Source: Pollutibacter soli (lineage in GTDB: Bacteria; Bacteroidota; Bacteroidia; Chitinophagales; Chitinophagaceae). From it: a stretch of DNA of 64,000 nt. The translations under genes and the position numbers were made by a program. Location of the stretch: positions 1 through 64,000 of the forward strand of contig JARJHS010000013.1 of the NCBI GenBank assembly GCA_029269725.1, in the 5' to 3' direction. The stretch's first letter is position 1; every line of letters begins with the position of its first letter. This document shows positions 7,772 to 16,106 of the stretch, in pieces. The notes beneath the pieces are model-generated. The model was not told where the DNA came from. It was given only the letters and a program-made list of their open reading frames with translations, and searched no databases.

Positions 7772-9061
7772 ATGCGCATAAAAATTTTCTTCTTAGCCGT
7801 TTTTATTTTTCAATTTTTGAATTCTTTCGCACAACCCAGATACAAAGCAATCAAAGCTGGTAAACTGATCGATGTGGTCAGTGGAACCGTACTCACTAAC
7901 CAGATTATCCTTATAGAAAGTGATACCATCGTGGACATCGGTCCATCCGTTAAAATTCCGTCTGATGCAGAAATTATTGACCTCAGCAAATCAACCGTGT
8001 TGCCTGGTCTGATTGATTGTCATACCCATCTGACCAGCGAACCCAGTGGTGACTATTATGCAGATCTTTTCAGAAAGACGCCGGTTGATTATGCCGTACT
8101 CGCACCAACTTTTGCGAAACGCACTTTGGAGGCCGGCTTCACCACATGCAGGGATGTTGGCGCCGCAGCATTCGTCGATGTCGCACTGAGAAATGCGATC
8201 AACGAGAAGAAAATTCCGGGCCCAAGAATTCTTGCTGCTACCATTTTTATTGGTTCTACCGGAAGTCATGGTGATATCAGTGGGTTTTCGCCTTATTTGC
8301 ACTGGCAGATGCCGGAGAACATGAGCGGTGTAGCGAACGGTGTTGAAGGTGTTCGCAAACAGGTTCGGTATAATGTTAAGTATGGCGCTGATCTGATCAA
8401 GTTCGGAGCTGGAGCAGGCGTGCTGAGTGAAGAAGAAAGTGTCGGAGCTCCGCAATACACACAGGAAGAAATGAATGCTATTGTTGAAGAAGCTGCGATG
8501 TGGGGACGGAAAACATGTGCACATGCTCATGGAACCGAATCGATAAAAATGGCCGTAAAAGCCGGTGTCGCTTCTGTAGAACATGGATCTTTTCTTGATG
8601 ATGAAGCCATCAGGATGATGCGGGAAAAAGGTACCTACCTGGTCGCTGATATTTACAACGACGACTATATCATGAGTGAATACAAAAGACTTGGCTATCC
8701 GGATAAAATTCTTGAAAAAGAAAGACTGGTCGGTAAAACGCAGAGAGAAAGCTTTGCAAAGGCTGTCAAAGCCGGAGTAAAAATCGCGTTCGGTACTGAC
8801 GCTGGCGTATACCCGCACGGCTGGAACGCAAAACAATTCAAATACATGGTGCAATATGGTCTTACACCAATTCAGGCCATTCAGGCCGCAACTGTACAGG
8901 CTGCAGATTTGCTGGGCTGGACTGCAAAAGTAGGATCCATCAGCAAAGGAAAATATGCAGATATTATAGCCGTTCCATCAAACCCGCTGGACAATATACA
9001 GGTACTCGAGACTGTGAGTTTTGTGATGAAAGGAGGAGAAATAATATTAAGTAAGAAGTGA
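7772..9061 (+). CDS. Secreted amidohydrolase-family metal-dependent hydrolase (imidazolonepropionase/prolidase-like)
   Basis: An amidohydrolase-superfamily enzyme of the group that includes Xaa-Pro dipeptidases and imidazolonepropionase-like proteins. The metal-site series is complete: GLIDCHTHL (HxH), LIKFGAGAG with the bridging Lys, CAHAHGTESIK and VEHGSFLDD (two His), and FGTDAGVYPHG (Asp). I place the start at 7772 because it gives a clean signal peptide ending at SFAQ. The upstream ATG at 7733 lies in a repetitive ACTATGAACTAT stretch. The product is probably periplasmic and acts on dipeptides or cyclic amides. The last codons (AGT AAG AAG TGA) are already part of the AGTAAG repeat that follows. 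Confidence 0.88.
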   Translation: MRIKIFFLAVFIFQFLNSFAQPRYKAIKAGKLIDVVSGTVLTNQIILIESDTIVDIGPSVKIPSDAEIIDLSKSTVLPGLIDCHTHLTSEPSGDYYADLFRKTPVDYAVLAPTFAKRTLEAGFTTCRDVGAAAFVDVALRNAINEKKIPGPRILAATIFIGSTGSHGDISGFSPYLHWQMPENMSGVANGVEGVRKQVRYNVKYGADLIKFGAGAGVLSEEESVGAPQYTQEEMNAIVEEAAMWGRKTCAHAHGTESIKMAVKAGVASVEHGSFLDDEAIRMMREKGTYLVADIYNDDYIMSEYKRLGYPDKILEKERLVGKTQRESFAKAVKAGVKIAFGTDAGVYPHGWNAKQFKYMVQYGLTPIQAIQAATVQAADLLGWTAKVGSISKGKYADIIAVPSNPLDNIQVLETVSFVMKGGEIILSKK

Positions 9062-9196
9062 GAGGTAAGAGGTAAGAAGTGCTGGAGGTTTAGGATGTTT
9101 GACGAATGGCAGTCAACATTTTAAAAAAATAGGCTGTAAAAATCTTTCTTAAAATATATTTTTCTAACAGTTATTTTTTGCGAAACGAGCGCCAAA

Positions 9197-9240
9197 TGTC
9201 TTTTGTAGGGAAAACGCATGCGTTTTCCCTACAAAAGACA
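9197..9240. repeat. Perfect 44-bp palindrome between convergent genes
   Basis: Two perfect 22-base arms (left arm starts TGTCTTTTGTAGGGAAAACG) meet at GCATGC. It lies between the convergent amidohydrolase and VOC genes, where it could stop transcription from both sides, though no long T-run follows. The core GTAGGGAAAACGCATGCG is a variant of the GTAGAGACGC...GCGTCTCTAC palindromes elsewhere in the window. Confidence 0.7.
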
Positions 9241-9314
9241 AAAATGAATTTCATAATTTTGAAAGCATCAAGCGTTCGCAACTGCCGGCTGTTTCACCTC
9301 CCACCTCTTCCCTC

Positions 9315-9749
9315 TTACTTCTTACTTTCTTGGTAGCTCATCATCCAGTTAATCCCGAACTTATCTGTAAGCATTCCAAAATAATCACCCCAGAAAGTAT
9401 TGTTTAATGGCATGGTTACTCTGCCACCAGCGGCAAGGCCGTTAAAGATTCTGTCGGCTTCTTCTTTTGAATCGGTACCAACGGAGATAGAGAAATTATT
9501 TCCCTGCGAAAAGTTTTTTGCCCATTCCCCACCGGTATCGCTACCCATCAACATGGTTTCTTTGCTTATCGGAAGGGAAACATGCATTATTTTTTCTCCG
9601 TCTGCCGTGGAAATCTCTTTTCCGCCTTCAGAGGGCATGTCCTTGTAGCGACCGATATAGGGAAATTCGCCGCCAAAAACGGATTTGTAAAAATTAAAAG
9701 CTTCTTCGCAATTACCATTAAACGTCAGATAAACATTTACGACTGTCAT
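9315..9749 (-). CDS. VOC-family protein, PhnB-like
   Basis: A 144-residue protein of the glyoxalase/bleomycin-resistance/dioxygenase (VOC) superfamily, closest in pattern to the PhnB-like 3-demethylubiquinone-methyltransferase-like group. Typical features are NVYLTFNGNCEEAFNFYKSVFGG at the N-terminus, the KIMHVSLPI strand with its His, and the C-terminal NTFWGDYFGMLTDKFGINWMM block. It is soluble and the substrate is unknown. A second protein of this type is encoded at 40123. The gene ends GAA AGT AAG AAG TAA, so its stop lies inside an AGTAAGAAGTAAG repeat. Confidence 0.85.
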   Translation of the reverse strand: MTVVNVYLTFNGNCEEAFNFYKSVFGGEFPYIGRYKDMPSEGGKEISTADGEKIMHVSLPISKETMLMGSDTGGEWAKNFSQGNNFSISVGTDSKEEADRIFNGLAAGGRVTMPLNNTFWGDYFGMLTDKFGINWMMSYQESKK

Positions 9750-9954
9750 AATCCGGGATTTTCAGTTTAAAATAATTTCAGGAACTCCTTAAAGAATCAA
9801 TGGGTGGCGCCTAAGGTAGTGGATTGATCAAACCAAAAAAATTCAGTTTTATAAGCGGAAGACGGATTGCCGGATGAAAAACTTCCATAATGTTTTTCTT
9901 ACTGAAACGTATAGGCTGTATCGTTTTATCTTACGATCAAAGACGATAAAAAAA

Positions 9955-10878
9955 TTACTGTACTATTTTCTCGTTCCACAAAAAAGAAGCAGCAAAATCA
10001 CCTGCTTCATGCCAGCGACGTTTTGCTTTCGCTCCAAAAAGAAATGGATGAAACGGATTCTGAAGTTCATGTTTTAACGATGGATATGATTTAAGTGCAT
10101 TTGGAATGCCCAGTTTGTCTGCTTCGCGATGAATAACCGCCGCACCATTGATCGGTCCCTGGAAATTGAACGGAACAATTTTATCTTTTTCGCCCTGTAC
10201 ACTAACTATCGGAATTTTTGCATTCTTCAGCCAGGTGGAATCAAATATGGCTCCCCAGAAATTAATCAACGCGCTGACATGATATGCATTGTACGGTTTT
10301 TTAGCTGATGCAGAATCACTGCGGCCGCCCATGGCTGCCAACCTGTTTTCGTCGGAGTATACAAACTGCATAGCAGCCATGCTTCCGGCTGAGTTTCCAC
10401 CGAGCATAATTTTTGACGTATCAATGCCAAGTTCCGCAGCATTTATCTTGCAGTAACTGATCACCTGGTTTATATCTTCCATCGTTACAAAACATCCTTC
10501 AGCGAGGGTCCGAAAATCATTTTTTGGCAAACCCTTTCCTTTGCGATAGTTCATGGCAATCGACACATATCCGCGTTTGGCAAAATCATTACACCACAAA
10601 GGAATTCCGCGACTGGTTTTCTTACCAAGTTTGAAACCACCACCATGCAGCCAGATAATTACCGGGCGCTTTTTTTCATAATCATCTTCGGGCTGATAAA
10701 TATCCATGAGGTAATCCCGATCCTTACCCTGTGGCATGTCCTTTGTTCCGTAGGATACATTTTTTTTCAGATCTACTTTAGCGAAAACCTTGTCCCTGTA
10801 CCTGGCACCACCGGATTGAGCAAACATGCACAAGGGAAGTAAGAAATGGATCAGTAAAAAACAGGATCGTCTATTCAT
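9955..10878 (-). CDS. Secreted alpha/beta-hydrolase, carboxylesterase/BD-FAE-like
   Basis: A 307-residue precursor with a signal peptide (residues 1-20, ending MFAQ). It shows the esterase oxyanion motif HGGGF at residues 78-82, the nucleophile elbow GGNSAGS with Ser163, an acid in QGEKDKIVPF, and a C-terminal His in SLKHELQNPF. This is the hormone-sensitive-lipase or bacterial feruloyl/acetyl esterase pattern. It probably deacylates carbohydrates or small esters in the periplasm, in keeping with the nearby glycosidases. It is transcribed alone and divergently from the SGNH hydrolase gene. The substrate is inferred only from family and context. Confidence 0.85.
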   Translation of the reverse strand: MNRRSCFLLIHFLLPLCMFAQSGGARYRDKVFAKVDLKKNVSYGTKDMPQGKDRDYLMDIYQPEDDYEKKRPVIIWLHGGGFKLGKKTSRGIPLWCNDFAKRGYVSIAMNYRKGKGLPKNDFRTLAEGCFVTMEDINQVISYCKINAAELGIDTSKIMLGGNSAGSMAAMQFVYSDENRLAAMGGRSDSASAKKPYNAYHVSALINFWGAIFDSTWLKNAKIPIVSVQGEKDKIVPFNFQGPINGAAVIHREADKLGIPNALKSYPSLKHELQNPFHPFLFGAKAKRRWHEAGDFAASFLWNEKIVQ

Positions 10879-10904
10879 ATTATCGGTTGAAATTAAAAGG
10901 TACG

Positions 10905-10934
10905 CAAATGTCGATGCTTCGGATGCGTATACAA
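10905..10934 (-). promoter_or_regulatory. Candidate promoter of the esterase gene
   Basis: The minus strand reads TTG, 19 bases, GACATTTG, one mismatch from TTG-N17-23-TAnnTTTG. Transcription would begin near 10898, about 20 bases before the start codon at 10878. Spacing and position fit, but the mismatch is at the first T of the -7 element. Confidence 0.4.
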
Positions 10935-10977
10935 CTGATTCGATGATTTGGTTTAATTTGCTGTCAATTCAACACAT

Positions 10978-11628
10978 ATGAAAATAAGGCTTGTTCTCCT
11001 TTTTTTACTGCTACATGGTTTATATGCCGGTCAGGCACAGGAATCGAATAGATTTCAGAAGGAAGTCGCTGCTATAACTGCAGCAGATAGCAGCTATAAA
11101 AACCGCGAAGTAATTATTTTCACCGGAAGTTCGACCATCAGGATGTGGAAAACCCTCCATGAAGATTTTCGCGAATATCCGGTAATCAATCACGGCTTTG
11201 GTGGTTCTCAGATGACAGACCTGCTTTTTTTCGATGATGAGCTGATCCTTCAATATAAACCAAAGAAAATATTCATATACGAAGGAGATAATGACATCGC
11301 TTCTTCCAAAACAACAGCCCGGATACTCAGTTCTGCAGACAGTCTCGTAAAATCAATTCGTCAGAAATTTCCAAAAACTCCGCTGTATTTTATTTCAGCA
11401 AAGCCCAGTATCAGCCGCTGGAATCTGAAAGAAAAATATGTTGAATACAATTCTGCTTTGAAAGCTTTTGCAGCAAATCGGAAAAATGTTTTTTATGTTG
11501 ATCTGTGGACACCGATGATCGATAAAAACGGGGTTGTGTTCCAGGATATTTTTATTGAAGATGGATTGCATATGAACCCAAAAGGCTATGCGATCTGGAA
11601 AAAAACAATTGCACCATATTTAAAATAG
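10978..11628 (+). CDS. Secreted SGNH/GDSL-type esterase
   Basis: A 216-residue SGNH hydrolase with a signal peptide (residues 1-21). Block I is TGSSTIRMW (nucleophile probably Ser52), block II GFGGSQMTDLL (Gly), block III EGDNDIAS (Asn), and block V DGLHMNPKGYAIW with the Asp/His pair. The overall pattern is that of the PAF-acetylhydrolase-like subgroup often found near carbohydrate degradation genes, where it removes O-acetyl groups. It is the first of three tightly spaced plus-strand genes. The next start codon is 4 bases after its stop codon. Confidence 0.88.
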   Translation: MKIRLVLLFLLLHGLYAGQAQESNRFQKEVAAITAADSSYKNREVIIFTGSSTIRMWKTLHEDFREYPVINHGFGGSQMTDLLFFDDELILQYKPKKIFIYEGDNDIASSKTTARILSSADSLVKSIRQKFPKTPLYFISAKPSISRWNLKEKYVEYNSALKAFAANRKNVFYVDLWTPMIDKNGVVFQDIFIEDGLHMNPKGYAIWKKTIAPYLK

Positions 11629-11631
11629 ATC

Positions 11632-12012
11632 ATGCCTAAAGAATATAAAAAATATTTCATCATACCGGGTACACCTGAAGAAGTGTACAATGCACTCACT
11701 AATCCATTGGCAATTCAACTCTGGACAGGCGAGCCGGCGGTGATGTCGACTGAACCGGGTTCAGAATTTTCGCTCTGGAGTGGAAGCATTGAAGGAAAGA
11801 ACATTTCTTTTGAAGAAGGGAAAAAGATTGTGCAGCAATGGTATTTTGGCGACCAGGAAGAGGAATCCATTGTGACTATCAAATTGCATCCGCATGCGCA
11901 GGGAACTTCAGTGGAATTAAGGCAAACCAATATTCCTGATGAAGAATTTGACGATCTGGTAGAAGGATGGAATCAATCCTATTTTATGTCACTGGAAGAA
12001 TTTTTTGAATAA
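11632..12012 (+). CDS. SRPBCC/AHSA1-like protein
   Basis: A 126-residue protein of the START/SRPBCC fold, in the AHSA1 (activator of Hsp90 ATPase homologue) group. Signature features are the N-terminal KKYFIIPGTPEEVYNALTNP, LWTGEPA, and the C-terminal amphipathic helix VEGWNQSYFMSLEEFF that closes the hydrophobic cavity. It is cytoplasmic, and the ligand is unknown. It begins 4 bases after the SGNH gene and ends 5 bases before the next gene, so translation is probably coupled. Most bacterial members have no proven role. Confidence 0.85.
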   Translation: MPKEYKKYFIIPGTPEEVYNALTNPLAIQLWTGEPAVMSTEPGSEFSLWSGSIEGKNISFEEGKKIVQQWYFGDQEEESIVTIKLHPHAQGTSVELRQTNIPDEEFDDLVEGWNQSYFMSLEEFFE

Positions 12013-12017
12013 CGATT

Positions 12018-12515
12018 ATGGATACATCCGTGCGCATTGCCACAGTGCATGAGATAAAGGAAGAATTGCAAACTATTCCTGCGCCAAAGCTGATCGAACT
12101 TTGTCTCCGTCTGTCAAGATTTAAAAAAGAAAATAAAGAGCTGCTCACTTTTCTACTCTTTGAAGCGCATGATCTTGAAGGCTATACGAAAGCTGTGCAG
12201 AAATCAATGGCTGATGGATTTGACGACATGAATAGCTCCAATCTTTATTTTGCCAAAAAAACCATCAGGAAAGTGTTGCGGATTGCCAACCGGCATATTC
12301 GTTTCACTGGTTCCAAACAGGTGGAAGTTGAGTTGCTTTTATATTTCTGTGAATTACTTTTTGATTCAGGCCTTCCGCTGAAAAAAAATAATGCGCTCTT
12401 TAATCTCTATAGCAATCAGCTCAAAAAAGCAGAAAAAACATCCAAAGCGCTTCACGAAGACCTGCAATATGAATATGCCAGGCAGATTGAAAAACTGAAA
12501 GCCGTTCAACGCTGA
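12018..12515 (+). CDS. Helical protein of unknown function
   Basis: I do not recognise a family in this 165-residue protein. It is predicted to be almost entirely helical from its composition: many Leu, Lys and Glu, heptad-like stretches such as LIELCLRLSRFKKENKELLTFLLFE near residue 30, and a long C-terminal helix. There is no signal peptide or membrane segment. It is the last of a three-gene cluster with the SGNH and SRPBCC genes, spaced by only 5 bases, which is the main support for it being real. Confidence 0.75.
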   Translation: MDTSVRIATVHEIKEELQTIPAPKLIELCLRLSRFKKENKELLTFLLFEAHDLEGYTKAVQKSMADGFDDMNSSNLYFAKKTIRKVLRIANRHIRFTGSKQVEVELLLYFCELLFDSGLPLKKNNALFNLYSNQLKKAEKTSKALHEDLQYEYARQIEKLKAVQR

Positions 12516-12740
12516 CTAATCCCGGCCTCTCTCCCGCTTCGCCAAAGAGGGGAAGAAATGACGGGATACAATAATCCCAAAAGATTCTTCCTGTATTCCG
12601 TATTCTGCCTCCTCAATTTACGGCTAGCGATAACATATCCCCGTCACGATGTTTCTTTTGATGGTGTTTCGCCCTGCCTTTAAACGCTCCATAAACTTCA
12701 TACACGTTGGTGAACACCCACAAATCTTCGTATCAACAAG

Positions 12741-12805
12741 GTTGTTGGTGTTCCCCGGGCATCTCTTCATCTGAAACCTCTGATCATAACGGGAACACCA
12801 ACAAC
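12741..12805. repeat. Long hairpin GTTGTTGGTGTTCCC...GGGAACACCAACAAC
   Basis: Perfect 15-base arms (12741-12755 and 12791-12805) enclose a 35-base loop. It sits just downstream of the convergent alpha/beta-hydrolase stop at 12812 and could end that transcript. A degenerate relative with the same GTTGGTGTTCC arms occurs at 26234-26289, again between convergent genes. Confidence 0.55.
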
Positions 12806-12811
12806 TATTTA

Positions 12812-13693
12812 TTACAGTTCCAAAAGAAAACGGAGTATATCTTTTGCCGTCTGCTTGGGATCTTCCCAGTGTGGTGTGTGACCAACACCTTTGTAGATTA
12901 TCAACTCGGCATTACTCAGCGAAGATCTCATCAGTTCCGCTTCCTCCTTTGTACTAACCTGGTCCTGCTCGCCGCGGATGATCAGCACCGGCTGATGAAT
13001 AAATTCAATCAGGTTGGTAAAATCAGTCGCAGCAATCGATTTCATAGTTTGCTGCCATACATGCAATGGTACCTTCATACTTTCATCAACAAACTTTTCG
13101 AAATAAACTGAATCCACTTTTCTATAGATGCTACTCCTTTGAAATTCTTCTGCAAACTCACGTGTCACCGTTTTCATTCCAGCGATATAATCAGGCAGCT
13201 CCTCAGAAGCAGGACTTCGAGAAAAACTAACGAAGCCGTTCATCAGGACCAGCGCCCTTATTTTCTCAGGATGATCCAATGCAAACCTCTGAGCAATGAT
13301 TGTCCCCATCGAATGGCCTACGATAACTGCTGAAGGAATGTTCAATTGCGTCATAAATGAAAAAAGGTCTTCTGAAAAATTTTCCATAGCATACCCTTTA
13401 TCCGGCTTAAAGGAATCACCAAAACCACGCATGCTTATCGCATAGGCGTGCACGGTAGGTGGCAGTTCTCGCATCAACATTTCAAAGGATACTTTCGAAT
13501 CTGTATATCCATGGATAAATATCACGGGAATTCCCAGGCTGCTCCCCTGCTCGTAATAATTCAACCGGACATTTCCGGCATTGATCCATTTGTTTGATTT
13601 CTTCACATCCGGCAGAGCAGAGTAACGGGATTGCGCATATATCCAACCTGTTTGCATCAACAACACCAGCGAGATAAAAATTTTCGATTTCAT
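12812..13693 (-). CDS. Secreted alpha/beta-hydrolase
   Basis: A classical alpha/beta-hydrolase (epoxide hydrolase/haloperoxidase-like group). The start at 13693 gives a signal peptide ending IYAQ (residue 21). The frame is open 81 bp further up, but that part looks non-coding. The nucleophile is Ser128 in GHSMG, the oxyanion motif is IHGYTDS near residue 60, the acid lies in IRGEQDQVST, and the His is in GVGHTPHWEDP close to the C-terminus. At 294 residues it is full length. It is probably periplasmic. The substrate cannot be predicted. No operon partner: the next gene upstream on this strand is 379 bp away. Confidence 0.85.
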   Translation of the reverse strand: MKSKIFISLVLLMQTGWIYAQSRYSALPDVKKSNKWINAGNVRLNYYEQGSSLGIPVIFIHGYTDSKVSFEMLMRELPPTVHAYAISMRGFGDSFKPDKGYAMENFSEDLFSFMTQLNIPSAVIVGHSMGTIIAQRFALDHPEKIRALVLMNGFVSFSRSPASEELPDYIAGMKTVTREFAEEFQRSSIYRKVDSVYFEKFVDESMKVPLHVWQQTMKSIAATDFTNLIEFIHQPVLIIRGEQDQVSTKEEAELMRSSLSNAELIIYKGVGHTPHWEDPKQTAKDILRFLLEL

Positions 13694-14071
13694 AGATTTA
13701 TTTTTTCTTGTGACAGAGCAAAGTTGGAGAGATGACTGCTGGAAAAATCTAACCAAAGAGCAGGTTGCAGTCACCGAAAATGGGGAAATAAACGCTCAGG
13801 ATGAAGAAGCCGGAAACCAGTCGGTAGCAGGTAGCAAGACCATGCTTTGATCAATTAATACATTGTGAGCATCCTCCGTGATGTTTACCAGCCCTGAAAG
13901 GGCGACATCCATCAGGGCGACATCCATCAGGGCGACATCCATCAGCCCAAAGAAATCAGACGTGCAGATAATTTTGATTCAACGATAAATTTTATCATTA
14001 ATCGTAGGGACGCCATGCATGGGGCGTCTTTTAATTCAACAATAACGATTGCAAAGCATTCATCTGAAATA
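13694..14071. other. Intergenic region with short tandem repeat and palindromes
   Basis: No gene is evident. It holds a GCCCTGAAAGGGC mini-palindrome at 13891-13902 that runs into three exact 15-base tandem copies of AGGGCGACATCCATC (13899-13943). Further on is a GGGACGCCATGCATGG palindrome remnant (about 14006-14030) of the GAGACGC class. A promoter for the hydrolase should lie in 13694-13760, but I found no full consensus match. Confidence 0.6.
13899..13943. repeat. 15-bp tandem repeat, three exact copies
   Basis: AGGGCGACATCCATC is repeated three times without a mismatch, and a fourth copy begins (AGCCC) before it breaks off. The first copy overlaps the GCCCTGAAAGGGC hairpin, so the array probably arose by slippage from a dispersed hairpin repeat. 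Confidence 0.85.
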
Positions 14072-15754
14072 TTATTTGTAACTCAAACCAATTTCCGCAC
14101 CCCCTGCATTGATCATTTTGTATCGTGCATAAACACTTTCCCGCACTTTTCTTTTCTGGAATTTTACACGCTTACCATTAACTTCCAACTTCACGGGCTC
14201 TGCGCCATATGGTATCAAAAGATCCAGCAGACACTCTGCAACATTCCCACGAATATTCAACGTGATATGTTTCTGTGCTTCTTCATGGCGGAATGAATAC
14301 TGAAACGATCCACCGCCAGCCGGATATTTTAAATTTACGTTCACACTGTCAACACCGGCAGCAATCCATCGCGGACTCAATTCTATCTTATTAAACAACC
14401 TTCCCTTGTCAACAACGCCAGCCAGACCTTCAATTAAAGCACTGTATACTGCCGCCTGTCCCCAGTTGTCAGGGATCCCTTCATCAACTTTTCCTTCAGG
14501 CGTAAAAGACACCGGCAGATCTCCATTGTACTTCTGCATCAGCGAATCAATCCGATGCAAAATATCAACTCCATATTGTTCATAGCCATGTTGCAAAGCC
14601 GCTTTTGCAAGCTCACCGGCAACAATGGTGTTTACACCTCCGTTCATATATGAACCAGGCAGGTAATCAGCAAAATGCGGAACCACAGCGGGATAAATTC
14701 CGTACCATTCCGCGAATGAACTATCGGCGGTAGATGTTTTCAAATATTGATACGCGCCGACAATCGATTGCGCCATGGCATCTGTCGGTAAGCCACGATT
14801 CACATCGTAAGGATTGGAGAGACTGATGACATGAGCCTGGTCCATCAGGAGGTAAGCAGGTTGTGGATCATCCGGAAGAAAATGTTTGTAGTATGCTCCA
14901 TTCCATAACTTATCATTGGCACGTTTGCGTATATCCGTTGCGGTTTGATTCCACTGAACGGCCTTTGCTTTATTGCCAACCAATTCATTTAAATAACTCA
15001 ACTGCCTGGTCGCTGCATATAATCCGCTGTTATCACCGTGCATAATTCCCATCGGTGTCGATGCATCGATATTGAAAATCCCTTTTTGTACATCTCCGCC
15101 CTCCTCAACATATTCCTTTCTTGGAAGTGGCAGCTGCATAAAATCCCAGGTATCTAATGTGTACCCTCTTTTTACAAGGCCATATTTTACTGACCAGCGT
15201 AAACTGTCCGTCATCATGTAATTGATTCCACGCTCCAATGACGGTAACCACTTTCTCACAAATGCTGTATCCCCGGTCGACTGGTAAACTGCGAAAACAC
15301 CTTCAACGATCAGGTACTCAAGATCCGCCTCCACAGGAAGCCTGTGCATCTCAATACTATCTTCAGGATATTCCTTCCAATACTTCTGGTCGAAAAGATT
15401 TTTTCGTTTTGATATGCCACGAATATTCAGCGGATAATAATAGTCGTAATAAATTCCCTCTGGTGTTTGCCGCTCCATATAAAATTCAAGGAAACTGGTC
15501 ATATCGGGATGGATGTATTTCATCGCTTTCATCACATGTACATGGTCCCTGATCCATTGAACAAATTCTGTCCTTTCCCGTCCTCCAAACTTTACGATTT
15601 TAATTCCTTTTTCTGAAGTCATTCGCTGCTCCAGTGCATTGAGCATCCATGAATATCTTCCTGCGCCGGCACTGAATGATGTTTTTTCCTGCGCCTTCAC
15701 CTGCAGAATACATGTCAGGAATAAGACAAGAACTGAAGCAAGCCTGTTGATCAT
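14072..15754 (-). CDS. Secreted six-hairpin ((alpha/alpha)6) glycoside hydrolase-like protein
   Basis: A 560-residue precursor with a signal peptide ending QVKAQ (about residue 22). Its central part has the repeated helix-hairpin pattern of (alpha/alpha)6-barrel glycosidases (GH78/GH63/GH15-type clan). Examples are VEADLEYLIVEGVFAVYQSTGD, HGDNSGLYAATRQLSYL, MNGGVNTIVAGELAKAALQHG and PDNWGQAAVYSALIEGLAG, plus a C-terminal beta domain. I cannot assign a family number or the catalytic acids with certainty. It is probably periplasmic and acts on a plant or microbial glycan. It is a single gene, divergent from gluconokinase. Confidence 0.75.
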   Translation of the reverse strand: MINRLASVLVLFLTCILQVKAQEKTSFSAGAGRYSWMLNALEQRMTSEKGIKIVKFGGRERTEFVQWIRDHVHVMKAMKYIHPDMTSFLEFYMERQTPEGIYYDYYYPLNIRGISKRKNLFDQKYWKEYPEDSIEMHRLPVEADLEYLIVEGVFAVYQSTGDTAFVRKWLPSLERGINYMMTDSLRWSVKYGLVKRGYTLDTWDFMQLPLPRKEYVEEGGDVQKGIFNIDASTPMGIMHGDNSGLYAATRQLSYLNELVGNKAKAVQWNQTATDIRKRANDKLWNGAYYKHFLPDDPQPAYLLMDQAHVISLSNPYDVNRGLPTDAMAQSIVGAYQYLKTSTADSSFAEWYGIYPAVVPHFADYLPGSYMNGGVNTIVAGELAKAALQHGYEQYGVDILHRIDSLMQKYNGDLPVSFTPEGKVDEGIPDNWGQAAVYSALIEGLAGVVDKGRLFNKIELSPRWIAAGVDSVNVNLKYPAGGGSFQYSFRHEEAQKHITLNIRGNVAECLLDLLIPYGAEPVKLEVNGKRVKFQKRKVRESVYARYKMINAGGAEIGLSYK

Positions 15755-16106
15755 ATGAGCAGTTTATATACTATAATAAGCATTTTTTTAAATTTCACTA
15801 TCAGGTTGTGTAGAGAGGATATGGAATACAGGATACAGGAAATCGAAAACTGAAAGTGAAAAAAGTCAAATCTGTAAGTCCGGTCGGGGTTGATCGTAGA
15901 GAAGCGATGCATCGCGTCTCTACGATCAACAAAAAACGATGAACGAGAAACGACGAACCGGCTGTGAAAATGGAAACCGAAAACGGAAATCTGAAAAATG
16001 GCTGTTCTAACTATGAACTATGAACAATGAACTAACAACTATGAACCAGCAGTCTTTGACAACCACCAACTCCTGTGAACTGTAAACTCTTTCCTACATT
16101 TGATCC
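15755..16106. other. Divergent intergenic region, repeat-rich
   Basis: No gene. It holds an ATACAGGATACAGG-type word near 15825, the 42-bp GAGACGC palindrome (15889-15930), two GGCTGT words (15960, 16000) and ACTATGAACTATGAACAATGAAC degenerate repeats (16010-16045). A TACATTTG at 16095-16102 looks like a -7 box but lies too close to the gluconokinase ATG to drive it. Confidence 0.6.
15889..15930. repeat. GAGACGC-type palindrome, copy D
   Basis: A 42-bp inverted repeat with one mismatch per arm. The right arm reads CATCGCGTCTCTACGATCAA and the left arm is its complement with an A for C. It lies between the divergent glycosidase and gluconokinase genes, so here it cannot be a simple terminator for either. 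Confidence 0.75.

Noticed and set aside
7991-8854. Long open frame (287 codons) antisense to the amidohydrolase
   Set aside because: It lies fully inside a gene with complete active-site motifs on the other strand; its translation is Cys/Phe/His-rich and has no domain. It is a shadow of codon usage.
9874-10077. 67-codon frame next to the esterase gene
   Set aside because: It overlaps the end of the esterase coding region on the other strand, is Phe/Lys-rich and has no supporting context.
16095-16102. TACATTTG as -7 element of gluconokinase
   Set aside because: It matches TAnnTTTG but ends only 4 bases before the start codon, which would put the transcription start at or after the ATG, and no TTG lies 17-23 bases upstream.
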